Shown here: positions 47,032-57,796 of the stretch, piece after piece
How positions within the stretch are numbered: position 1 is the first letter of the stretch
How the letters are laid out: the number at the start of each line of letters is the position of its first letter
Source: Exserohilum rostratum
Taxonomy: Eukaryota > Ascomycota > Dothideomycetes > Pleosporales > Pleosporaceae
Length of the DNA: 64,000 nt
Reading direction: 5' to 3'
Assembly: GCA_026367775.1 (NCBI GenBank)
Contig: CP111166.1
Span: 62,001 to 126,000 of the forward strand
Program-made: the position numbers and the translations under genes
Notes under the pieces: generated by a model
Told to the model about the DNA's origin: nothing
What the model saw: only the letters and a program-made list of their open reading frames with translations
Databases searched by the model: none

Positions 47032-50000
47032 CTACCATAGCATCCACACACATAGTCTCATGAACTCTTCTTCAATGAATGGAACTTCCTCAGCATCTGG
47101 TTTCAACTCAGCTCTCAACCTTTCCGCCATCTCCTTACAGGCACGGCTTTCCTCATATCTTCCCCCTTCGTACTGGAGAACAGCAAGCTTGTAGTAAGCT
47201 CTGGCAAGCTGGCCCCTGCCTTCAGGTATCGATCCCGCGATATTTGTTAGCTGGTTCAGTAGCTCACTGTCACAATACTACATTAGCAATGACCAATTGT
47301 TACAACTCAAGTGATAGATACTCACACAGCAGAAGCAGGGTTATCATGCATGTGTAGCAGACATGCTACATCGTACATAGAATCACATGTCTTCAGGCGG
47401 TTTCCTAGCAATTCCTTTCGAAAGGCTAGAGCCTTTGATGCAAGACGGAGAGCTTCGTCAAGTCTGCCTTGTTGAACTCGGATACGTGAAAGAAGCACCA
47501 TATCCCCTGAAAAACGCGGATTTCCAGTTCTGATAAATGTCTCATCTGTGAATTCTCGAAGCGATGGACATCGCTTGAGCATATCTTCCGCTTCATCGGG
47601 CTTATTCATCCTCAAGAGCAGACTGGACATATTGCTATAAGAGTTACCGATCCTGTCACTGCTCGTATTGAGTCGAATACTGATTGCTTCCTCGTGTGCA
47701 GCGAAAGCCTTGTCAAGCTCGCCCATTTCGGTATATGCTAGCGCTATGTTGTTAAGACTTGATGCAAGCATGCCATCCGCTGGTTTCGTGAGACTCTTCC
47801 GGATTACGAAAGCCTCTTCAAACGATATCAAAGCTTTGTCTGGATTGTTCATATCGAGGTCAAGTAGACCAGACAAATCGACTGCACTGGCATACGGGAG
47901 AGTCAATTTATCCTCAAAGGTCTCTAGAGCTGCAGTTATCAATGATCTGGCGACATCATAGCACTCCCTTTCGTAAAGGTACCTTAACAAATGAGTATAG
48001 TCAATGATGTTTAGGGAGCTTTGCACAAACGTACCAGCTACATCGCAGGAGCAACTCTCCATATTCATGAGGATGGCAGAGGCCAATCTTATGCCTCTCT
48101 CGTAGCGCAACGAGGTTGTTAACATGTGGCAGGCACTTTTCGCAATTTGCCCATGACTCGAATTGGTGTCCGACGTCCTCACTCCACGTATCGGGGAAAC
48201 CCCAACTGAGGATACGGACAACGATATCAAAGACCTCCTTTTGGGTATCAGAAGACTGGTTACGAAGAATGGTTGCTTGTATAAGACGATGAACAGACAG
48301 AACAGTATCCTCTGCATTCTTTTCAACAAGGCTGTTCCTTAGGAGAAACTCTTCTGCATCTCCTAAACTGAATGGAAATGTCAGAAAATCCCAAAACAAA
48401 AGCTGAAACACAGATAGTAACTTACTCCATATCGTCTTGAAGGAATTTATAAGTTGGTTCATGAAGAGACCTTGACCCTTGAGATAACATCATCTCATCA
48501 ATGCTATCCGGTTGAAAGTATGGTAGCATGTTGAACAAAACGAGGGTATTCCCCTGAACCTCCTTCATCGACATCTCCCACACTGTACTCAAGGTGTGCT
48601 CGTAGTTGCTAATACCAGTCTTACGAGCGTCAATTCTTGATGCGTTGCGCTCATACAGTGGCAGGAAATCCCTAAGAGGTAGCTTCCGTTGTACGATAAA
48701 GCCTCCAATTTGCGTAAGAGCCAAAGGTAGGCCCCCCAGGGCTTGAGTTATCTCAACGGCCCTCTCACGGTTCGATGCTGAGGTACAAGCAAGGCCCGTC
48801 ATATTGAGCAACACCTCCGACCCAGTTGTTATGTCAAATGGTTGAACGTGAAATCCTTTAGAAGCAGGGCTGTGGACCGCATTGGCGTCCCGTGTTGTTA
48901 GTAAAACTGACCCTTCGCCATTCGTAGGCCATGCGTGTCTTAGTACCTCAAGATTGTCCGCATTGTCGAGTATGAGAATCCAGGGATCAGCTGGCACCTA
49001 GTCAATATCTCCTCTATCTTTCTGGTAGATTTTTAAATTGTGTAGAACATCTGTTCTAGGGTAAATCTTATGGGCAGTACTCACAAGCTTCAGTGAGCCA
49101 GTCCTTAACTTTCAACATACACCCTTGCGTGTCTTGAATTTCCTTCTCGGTTTGTGACAAACCGAGCAATTTGGCAATTTCACGGAAACTCTTCCCCATA
49201 TTTATGACGTTATCAGCAGAAACCCAGAGGATAGCTTTATACAATTTTTGATGGCGAATGCAGTATTGTAAAGCAATCTGGGTTTTCCCAACACCCCCCA
49301 TGCCCCAAAGTGCAAAGGTTCTGAGTTGATTGGATTTTTGTTCCGGGCAAAAAGCTTCTCGAAGAGAGTTCAAAACGTCCTCTCTGCCCCAAAACCTTGG
49401 AGAGAGCGTGGAAGGAATGTTTTGGTATCTCTTTGACCCGTCTTCTTGGCGGTTGGTTTCCTTGAATTTCTCCATCAAATGGAGAACCTCATTGTACTTT
49501 CCGCGCTCACTTTTCATGCGTGCGAAATCTGCTTCGCTCTCTACTGTTTTGGAAAGCCGCCGGATGCGTTTAAGCGTGCGAGCGAAATCGTCACGAAAGC
49601 CTTCCCATGCGCCTTGTTGTAACAGGATATGTTGATGCAATCGGAAGAAATGTATGCAACGTGCGTAGAAGCAAATGACTTCGGTATAGACATCAACGAG
49701 AGCCGCTTCAAGTACTCGATCCATTTCAAGACTCGTCTCATAGGTCTTGAGCCTTGGTAATGTAAGGCTGAGCTCTTCAAGCATATCGAGAACATCTTTG
49801 AGAGTATCGCCCGCAGATGACGCCAAGGTCAACATCAAGCGTATACTGCCCCATACGAAGGCTGTCAGTCTAGCATCAGCCCCAAAACAAACTGCGATAA
49901 CGGCCGAGAAATCATCCACAAATTTCAGCGCTGGGCCAAGGCGCTGAAAGGAGCCAAATGCTTTCGGGTCTCGGGGGAGGCTCTTTTCTATTGTTTGAGT

Positions 50001-50196
50001 GTAATCCAGGAGATCATCCAGTGACGCAATTTCAGTTACAGACTCATAATCATCGTTTCGGTGAAGTTCCTCTCGATATCGCTCCAGGGCACGGTGCCAC
50101 AGAGGACTCGCGGTTCGTTTTTCTCTGCCTCATTATTAGTATCTAGTGCTTTAATGACCTGTGAAACGTTTCATGCCTTCTTGCTCTAGCGCTCAT
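47032..50196 (-). CDS. Fungal NLR-type protein: N-terminal domain, NB-ARC, tetratricopeptide repeats
   Basis: Six exons (50196-50159, 50124-49085, 48990-48426, 48367-48035, 47982-47326, 47266-47032) give 955 residues. The N-terminal helical domain ('FVWGSIRLMLTLASSAGD') resembles the DUF7708-type domains found on fungal STAND proteins. The NB-ARC ATPase follows, with P-loop GMGGVGKT (about 287-294), Walker B 'ILILDNAD' (about 363-370), 'SVLLTTRD' and 'ALGGLPLALTQIGG'. The C-terminal third has TPR units such as 'SSLNNIALAYTEMGELDKAFAAHEEAISIR'-type helices with 12 residues visible per helix. Such proteins act in non-self recognition and regulated cell death. The first exon is tentative because its intron would be only 34 bp (or 43 bp with another donor). 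Confidence 0.88.
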
Positions 50197-50790
50197 AACT
50201 GATGCCGATGGGGTCAGCCAACGCAAATGTGCTGCGGCGATGGTAGAAAGAATGGATGGAGGGAGAGTTTTGGGGCGAGCAGCATGCGGCACAGCTGCCT
50301 GCGCCCCCTCATCTTGTAACGTTCCTCTCTATGCAGTGAATATCCTGACGGGCCAAACTCAACCAATGAGAGCGAGAGAACGGCACGTATGTTGGTCTGA
50401 CACAGTGCCTCATTGGCTGCTTTTGGCCCACCGGGTTGTTCGCTGCACATAGAGGGGTGTTGTCACGTTCGCCATGCATTGTTTGGTCAGCAAGAGCGCC
50501 CGATCATTGGACGCCTCCCCCCACTTTCCTTTAGCGCCCGTACTTAGCCGCCAGCATACAGTGCAAACACGGACTAGATGCTACGCGTGTGTTATTTTGG
50601 CATCATAAAACTCCTGAATGCTCGAATATGAAACTGTAAGCCTGGTCGCATGTGTGTTATTGTAAGACACATGTCATTTACCGAGTCTATTAGCTGAGGC
50701 GTTTGGGATTATAAAACTAGTACCACCCCACACTCATGAGATAGAATTTGGGTATACATACCCTATCCTACGATCGTGCAGCTATTGGAG
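50197..50790. other. Divergent promoter region between NLR and unknown gene
   Basis: 594 bp between head-to-head genes. A plus-strand open frame at 50240-50452 has no family features. No repeat recognised. Confidence 0.5.
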
Positions 50791-52196
50791 ATGAAGCAAC
50801 AGATTGGTTTCGGTGGAATTGCTCAATGGGTGCATAAGTGCGATAGCTCATCACAAATGTATCATATCAAAAGAGACGTGTCGACAGGTGAGCCACACAA
50901 CAACCTTAATATCTGGCGCTGATGTGATCTAAAGCTTCAAGCCGTGCAGTCTTCCATGGATCTGTCATTAAACCGACTGCCTTACTTGATGGAAATCCTT
51001 CCACAAGTTATCCATATGATGTCCATTGGTATGACAGCTGGGTCCGTTACCAGATGAAGTCTCAACCGCAAGATCTCTATTCCGTCCTCCCAGAGAGCGA
51101 AGCAGACCGGACTGGTATCCCAATGACGGCATTCAAGACCATCTGGCACGAAGTGTGGGTTCAAGCCTCAAAGAGCGACTCCAGCATTGGCAGCATTGTC
51201 AGATGTCTTTTTGACAAGAGACTGGTAAAGCTGCATGATGATGTTGAGTCTCTGTTACATGTCACGAACCTCGTTTTTGCAATAATCGGGTGGCAAACGA
51301 TGCTGTATAAGCCAGATATTGGGTCTTATCCTCGAGCTCAGCTGGCGATCGCAGACGAGACTGATGGACATCGTGGCTATGCCTACATGAAACTGCGACA
51401 AGACCAGCATACATCGAAATACATTCTATGGGAGTTCCTTAGGGGATTTGGTGTGCTGTTGCCAGGCTGTAACTTCAACACGTTGGCGACAGGGGAAGAA
51501 AAGCAGGCTTTAGCGACGATAAAAACCGTGAGGCCAGACACTTTCAACATGCACCTTCTTACCAGTGTTGGTGACATCCAGATGAAGTGGACAGATAGTC
51601 TATCATGCCACCTTGAGTTTGACGCTAATTCAAGCATGGTGTATCTCTTCCGATTTCCAACATTCTGCGCAATCAACCTGCTCGGCCGGGAGAAGGATCA
51701 GCCTAAGCCCACAATTTATTCTTGTGCAGCTCCACCCGCTGATGCAACTTACTGGGCAACCCATGAGGATATCAACGACCTACTTCGAGAAATCCTGCTT
51801 TCTTACCGCCTACTCTTTGGACAGGACAAGGCTTCTCGAAGGCTTTTCCGCTCATTGAACCCTTTCGATGAGTCGACTGAAACATGCAAAGACTGCAATC
51901 TATCTGAGCTATGCGGGAGGAAACAGCCCAATATTGGACTTCAGTTACCAACGCGTGATTCCTACGACTTGAATAAAGACTTTCCTATTCTGCGAACACG
52001 GCTGGCTTCTCTTGCACATCATTTCTCGAACAAGCGACCAAGGACATGGAAAGAATTATGGAACGATAAAAGAGATTCAGCATCATGGTTCACATTCTGG
52101 GCTGTTCTAATTATTGGTGGAATTGGCATAATTCTTGCTTTCGTGCAGGTTATTCTCCAAATTGTTCAAGTCAGTCTTCAGATGAAGCAACTCTGA
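50791..52196 (+). CDS. Uncharacterised protein with a C-terminal transmembrane segment
   Basis: Two exons (50791-50887, 50950-52196) give 447 residues. The upstream exon was added because a clean GTGAGC donor and GCAG acceptor join it in frame. I do not recognise the fold. Visible features: a soluble body with a clustered Cys region ('ETCKDCNLSELCGRKQ', about residue 350) and a single C-terminal hydrophobic segment ('WFTFWAVLIIGGIGIILAFV') followed by a Gln/Val-rich amphipathic tail. This topology suggests a tail-anchored membrane protein. It is head-to-head with the NLR gene and its stop lies 6 bp from the end of the DPP III gene. Confidence 0.8.
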
Positions 52197-52202
52197 ATTC
52201 GC

Positions 52203-54631
52203 TCAAACTCGTCGCTCAGCCCAGCTTTGGATCACGCCTCTTGCAGTCGCTGGATACTCTTCCAGGATCACTTCCTCACTACGAAGAAAGGTGTTCGCCT
52301 GGACAAACACCCACCTCGGCTCTTGTTTCGCAAGGACGATCTCGCGCCACGCCAGGTGTTCTTCATGAACGGATGAAAGCTCTTCGTAGTAGTCGCGGCA
52401 TGATTGGACGTCCGCAGTACAACGGTATATATGTAATCGTAGTAACATGCGGCCGAGTGCAGGCTTCCCATGGGACACGATCTTTGACCGATCAACACGT
52501 ACAATGAGGCTTTTACTTTGTTCGTTGTATACAACTGTAACGCAACCATTACTGTCTGTCAATAAGCATTTCAGAATCGCGAAGTGAGCCTATGATTGTT
52601 AGCGTTAGTTCGGAACGCAGTCCTGGATTCATTTCTTACTCGACTATGGGCCTGGCCCCATTTCTGGAAAGAAAAACTCAGTACATGTTTCAGAGCATTT
52701 GCATTCGCACATACTATTTTCTTACCTTGTGCTCAATGTTGAAGTTTGCTAGTCCACGAAGTCCATCTGTTCCAAGCTGCATATATATGTTGTATGCTAC
52801 TGTATAGATATTAGCAGTACTCCTTTCGTATCATCCTCTATACCCACAATCTGTGGCGGTGATTTCAGAAGTCTGGTCGTAACCGAACAAATGCAGTAAC
52901 TCGACATCATCCATAAGGTAAGCGCCCACAAGCTCTGCTCTACACTCATCTACAGTTGTGGCTAAATCGCCAAATTGACCTGTCCAAGTTTGTCCTAACT
53001 TGTACCAAGTTGTGATAGGTTTACCAGTTAATGGGTTTATTGGCGGTTTATGGATGTCGAAATTGAATTTGCCTTCTGACTCTTCCACCATCATTCGCCC
53101 AGTGCCATGTCCGAGGAGCTCGTGAAGGACAACCCACCAGTAATAGGCAGGGTAATTTGCTCTTTGAAAGGCTTCAAGTTCAGCAGGGTCGACGAAAGGG
53201 CTTCCGCGTGCTTTGTTCCCTTCAGCACACATGCGGTTTGCGATTATTACGTTCTTGAAACCGAACTCGTCGCGGATATCATTGTACTGTGAAGATTCTC
53301 AACGGCTGGCAGCTGATACGGTACCTTTCTACGTACGTTTGGTAAATTAATACCTGGGAAAATGATACTCGAGCAATATGCGAGAGCTGTGCATTTGTCA
53401 GTCGTGCCAACTTCATATCCTGCAACTTACAGTGAATGCTTGAAAAGTCAGGAGGCTCAAATAGAGCTTTTTCGAAGACACCTCTACCATTGTTCTCATT
53501 ATCTCCAGCCCAAGGCAGCTTTTTAATGAAAGTTCCAGAGCTCTCGACAAGCTTTGTTAGTTTTGATGTCTCCTCAAGGTCCATGATTGCTACCAATCCT
53601 TCAAACTCTGCGCGAATTCCGTATGGATCTCGATACGGTTCCACAAATCCAAATATATTCTCGACGCGAGGGCTTTTATCTGTGATCCAGATGCGCTGCG
53701 AGTTGCGATAGGCTTCAAGATCTCCCGTTCTGAAGCTCTCCATATAGTAAGACAGAAATTGCTCCTGTTTTTCGTTGGCTGCATATTTTTTTGCTTCCAA
53801 TAGAGAGTTGCAGATCTTCGTAAGCTCTTCAGAATGGTCACCGCATTTGATATTCATGGTAGCACCAAGAGTAGGTAGCTCGAGACCAGATGGTTGAGTG
53901 CTATGCTCGACAGATGCTCTTAAGACTTCGAATGTGTGCGTTTTGTGACTGGATACCTTTTGAATACGTGTGTTCTCAGGAAAGATACCATGTTTCTCTA
54001 ACGCACGAGAGACTGCTGATATCTCTTCTTGAGTGATTATTCTTTCTCCTGGGTAGTATGCACTTTGAGCTGTATCGCTTGGGTATCCTAGCCCAAACGG
54101 GGGCATAGCTTTTATCGCGTGAGAGATCTTCTCATAAAGATACTCAACCTTGGGCGACTTCTTTGACAGCTTTGTCAGTACGGCAGAAGAAACCGGTGGG
54201 AGGAATTTCTGATCTCCTGAGCCCTGCGCAGAATTTTAGATAGCAGACTTCCAAAATGGAGGGTGGCAAACATAGTAGTTCCCAATGTTAGAAAGAAAAG
54301 TTGCTGCATAATCAAGGAACGCATCACAGTCCTCTTGACTGATGTATTTCTCGGCAACAAGCAGATCCCAATTCCCTGCACAACTCCAGTAAAGCTCAAG
54401 TATGAAATCAAAGATATCAATTGATTCCGGGGATACCTGGCGAAGAATTATCCTGGCTCCATGCCATGCCGCTCTAGAGATAACCTAAGGGTTAGCTCAG
54501 CCCCGCTTCTTCGTTCCCTGTGTGACAACTTACCGTGCCATATGATGCGCATAATACTTCTCTTTCAAGGACAGGCTATTGAAAGCCTTAGAAATGCCTA
54601 AACTGTGGATGAGTGGTTTGGGTACGGACAT
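52203..54631 (-). CDS. Dipeptidyl peptidase III (metallopeptidase family M49)
   Basis: Eight exons (54631-54534, 54473-54272, 54223-53431, 53386-53337, 53286-52848, 52799-52726, 52663-52640, 52589-52203) join to 688 residues, close to family length. The zinc motif HELLGH is at residues 436-441. The third ligand is in 'DECRAE' (about E495). Flanking family signatures include 'MCAEGNKARGSPFV' and 'QLGTDGLRGL'. It removes dipeptides from the N terminus of oligopeptides in the cytosol. Without the last three introns the gene looks truncated after 'ITATD', but the short exons at 52799-52726 and 52663-52640 and the final exon continue the family sequence exactly. Fully intact and probably housekeeping. 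Confidence 0.94.
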
Positions 54632-56377
54632 TTCTGATTCTGCGATACCGTCGGGTTGAATGACTGGAAATGCGAGCTTCTTGGGAGACTGAGCGGGGTT
54701 TTAAGCGCTCGATGCGGGGTTCCATTTTCTATATTTAGTGCTTATCGACCATGCGATAATAAATATATTGAGTGACACGTTAGTAATTAAAAAGCTATAG
54801 TGATAAGATTCTAAAGTGAGAGCTTGTTAATTTTCAAAGACATATTTGAGAATTATTACTTAGACGTGGAATATATAAATGTCAGCAATCGCTCCCATTA
54901 ACGCCTGGGCAACTTAATCAACCTCTTCTTAGTCAGCTCTAGGTATTCAACCCTCAAAACTATGAATAGCAGTAGGCTAAGGATCTGTCTCGTGAACATA
55001 CTACTTATTGCTGCCTATTGTATCTACTATCGCTGTGCGTATCAACCGCTCGTAGTCTAACAACCGCAACGACCGTGATTAACGCCTAGCGCTCTGCATT
55101 TACCCAAACCACCGTCCTACTTATCCTTATACTCTATTAACGATCAAGGATCTGTTATCAGAGCATCACCAGGGATACTAGCGTCTGAAGGGTGAGGACG
55201 CGGCGACAGAAGAAGTAGGGAAACCAATCGACGCATCTGCGCAGATGATTCGATAGGCCAATAGGCATTTCCTCCGCGTCTTGGAAGATTTCCTTTCAAG
55301 CGTTTTAGATGCAGAAGATGAGTGTGAGGGGCACGCTGGAAGCAGCAAGCCTAAGAGGTGCGAAAACTCAATCGCAAGTGAAGTTGCATGAAAGAGTTCA
55401 TTGAGGGGAAACTCTTAGGTTGTTGACAAGCCTCGGTAAAGCCTCGCATTTGTGCTTGAGGAAAAACTTCGGCTAAACCTGTGACAATATTCCAAGGGTA
55501 GAACCTTGATTTGACCTAGGGATCGACCCGAGGTTAATCTTAGGATTTGAGGATGACGCACATGCTCGCTAATTAGGGCAGTTCGCAGGATCATGTCCCT
55601 AATTGAAGCTAGTGCCACCGTACTCAGTTGCTAGACGTAGGTGAGCCTATATTGACTGCGAGCCATTGGTACTGCTGTTGTCAATACCTTGTTTCGTACT
55701 TTTCTGTCCATAATATACCCCCGTCCAGTGAAGATTGATTCCTCCAATTACGCCCCAAGCTCTTCCAGCCATCTTGGTTGACTAGGACTTCAGGAGGTAT
55801 GGCATCTGCAAGAAAGCTAGAAACTCTTACCTTGCAACTATACGTGTGCCTACCGCTGGGAAATGAGTTGTATATGACTCTCATCAACTTTTTCGACAGG
55901 CCAGAGTGAGGGAATATGCGTACCAAGAGTGTTCTGCTTTCTTTCCCCCTCAGGGAGCCTGGTCACTTTCCAATACTCATGCATCTCGTTTCAAGGCTCA
56001 GGGTCGATTGGTCTAACCCCATTATCGACAGGACCGCCAATACTACGGTCCTGCCTAATATGCTGGGTTGCATTGCCCAACCCCTCCTTTCATCTTTCTA
56101 AGCCCGCTCTAAGTGCAACCACATTATCACCTTCCGCCTAGGAAGCCATAATCCGAGGTATTAAGAACTCGGCAGTTATCTTCAGGATACTAAGAGTCCG
56201 GCAGATATTTTCAAGACTAGGAGAGGTGGCTATGGTTTGACGAGATATAGCATAAATAACCACGCAGCTGTCTCTACATCATTAGCAACTAACTTTCTGG
56301 AGAACTCAGTTCGACTTACTTCTTTGCACTCAAAGTAATCGGCATCAATCAAGGAAATCCTTCTTTTTCTGAACAAA
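54632..56377. other. Intergenic region with a possible decayed reading frame
   Basis: 1.75 kb without an intact gene. Part of it reads as a degenerate open frame (listed separately at 55140-55391). Two short minus-strand frames (55415-55618, 55681-55926) have no recognisable features. Confidence 0.5.
55140..55391 (+). pseudogene. Degenerate reading-frame remnant, unknown origin
   Basis: The plus strand reads 83 codons with protein-like composition ('GEDAATEEVGKPIDASAQ', 'HFLRVLEDFLSSVLDAEDE') interrupted by two in-frame TAG codons. Both TAGs sit where CAG would be natural. This fits a gene or transposon fragment hit by C-to-T change. I do not recognise the family and the left boundary is arbitrary. 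Confidence 0.35.
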
Positions 56378-57385
56378 ATGCTTACATCGACTATCCTCGC
56401 TTCTTACTGCCTTCTCTCACTTGCAATTGCTGCCCCAGCGGCCAAGGTCGAGGAGCGTCAAAGTGGCTGCAATAGTGTACACATCTTCCTTGCCCGCGGC
56501 ACCAGCGAGCCTTATCCAGGCCGTCAGAGTGCTGTGGTTTCAGCCATCTGCAATGGTATCAGCAACTGCGGCTATGAGGACATCACCTACCCGGCCAGCC
56601 TAAGCCCATCGTACTGCAGCTCGGTGGAAGCTGGCATCGCTGGCGGCACTGCCCAGATCATAGCCTACGCGAACCGTTGTCCAAATGCGAACTTGGTGCT
56701 CAGTGGGTACTCACAGGTATGTGTGTTTTTTCTATTGGCAGTATAGAGCAGCTGGGTGGCTAGTTCAGCTTCAGAGAATTGGCCGCTGTGACCTAGCAAT
56801 TGGCCTGGGCCAGTAGCTTTAAATTCAGCAATGCGATGACTATATTGACTTTGATCTCTCATCTAGGGTGCACAACTGATAGGTGACATACTCGGTGGCG
56901 GCGGAGGCAACACAGGCTTGGGATGCTCCAGTCGTACTAGCTCCGGCTTAAATCCTTCCACTTCTCCTGGGAAAAAGAGTGAGCTGTCTCATCCTACAAT
57001 CTCAATCTAGTTAGCTAATTAGAACAAATTGCGCAGTCCGCGCGGCACTTCTTTTTGGCGACGTCCGTCACACGGCCAACCAAGTATATAATACTGCATC
57101 TGGTGCGAACTCTGATGGCGTAAGTCAATCCATCTAGCAGCTATAAAGCGATATGGTATGCATACTTCCTCGATGGGCATGTGCTAACGCACATGCGTAC
57201 AGATTAACCCCCGCAGAAGTACGCAGCTTACCTCGCTCAACCGCTTCTCCGATGTACTACGCTCTTGGTGTCTATCAGGCGACAATGTGTGTGCTCGAGG
57301 TTCTGACCCCAATGCGCATACCAGTTACTTTAATGTTTTCTCTATGGAAGCAGGTACCTGGGCTAAGACCAAACTTCAAATGTAA
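56378..57385 (+). CDS. Secreted cutinase/acetylxylan esterase family serine esterase (CE5)
   Basis: Four exons (56378-56716, 56867-56978, 57037-57119, 57203-57385) give 238 residues. An N-terminal signal peptide ('ILASYCLLSLAIAAPA') is followed by a dibasic-like propeptide end ('VEERQ'). The nucleophile motif GYSQG lies at the first splice junction (Ser about 112). The C-terminal 'CLSGDNVCARGSDPNAH' carries the catalytic Asp (about 205) and His (about 217). Several paired Cys fit the disulfides of the fold. It hydrolyses ester bonds in cutin or acetylated xylan outside the cell; the sequence does not decide which. Introns of 150, 58 and 83 bp. Confidence 0.92.
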
Positions 57386-57796
57386 TTTGCTCTGTATTTA
57401 GAGTAAAGAGCTCCTGCGATGCAGAAGCCTGGCCTCATTTACTCTCAGTTTAGCATACATCTTGTGAAATGGAAACTTCGTGAAACATTTTTCCCATTGA
57501 AAGACTTTTTACCCTTGATATTTATCGCATGTGCACCTTGAGAAGTTTATGAAACGTATATTAAACTATAGTGCTAGAGCTATCTCAAGTTGAGAGCGGT
57601 AAGAGAAGTCGCTGCTTTTCTTCGTAAGATGCAAAGAAGCATAATACTACAATTGGTGACTAACTTGTATAAAGTTCCGAGTAGTATTACTTCTACTAAT
57701 ATATATCGCTAGGTACTTGGTAACGATTGCATGAATGCTGGCATCACCATGGTGCTGATTGTATGCTTTGGGCAGCCAAAACGTAAACCCCATAAT
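57386..57796. other. Convergent intergenic region, no gene
   Basis: 411 bp between the 3' ends of the esterase and the second Zn2Cys6 regulator. Nothing recognised. Confidence 0.6.

Noticed and set aside
52848..54631. Reading DPP III as a C-terminally truncated pseudogene
   Set aside because: Three short introns downstream recover the rest of the family sequence in frame to 52203.
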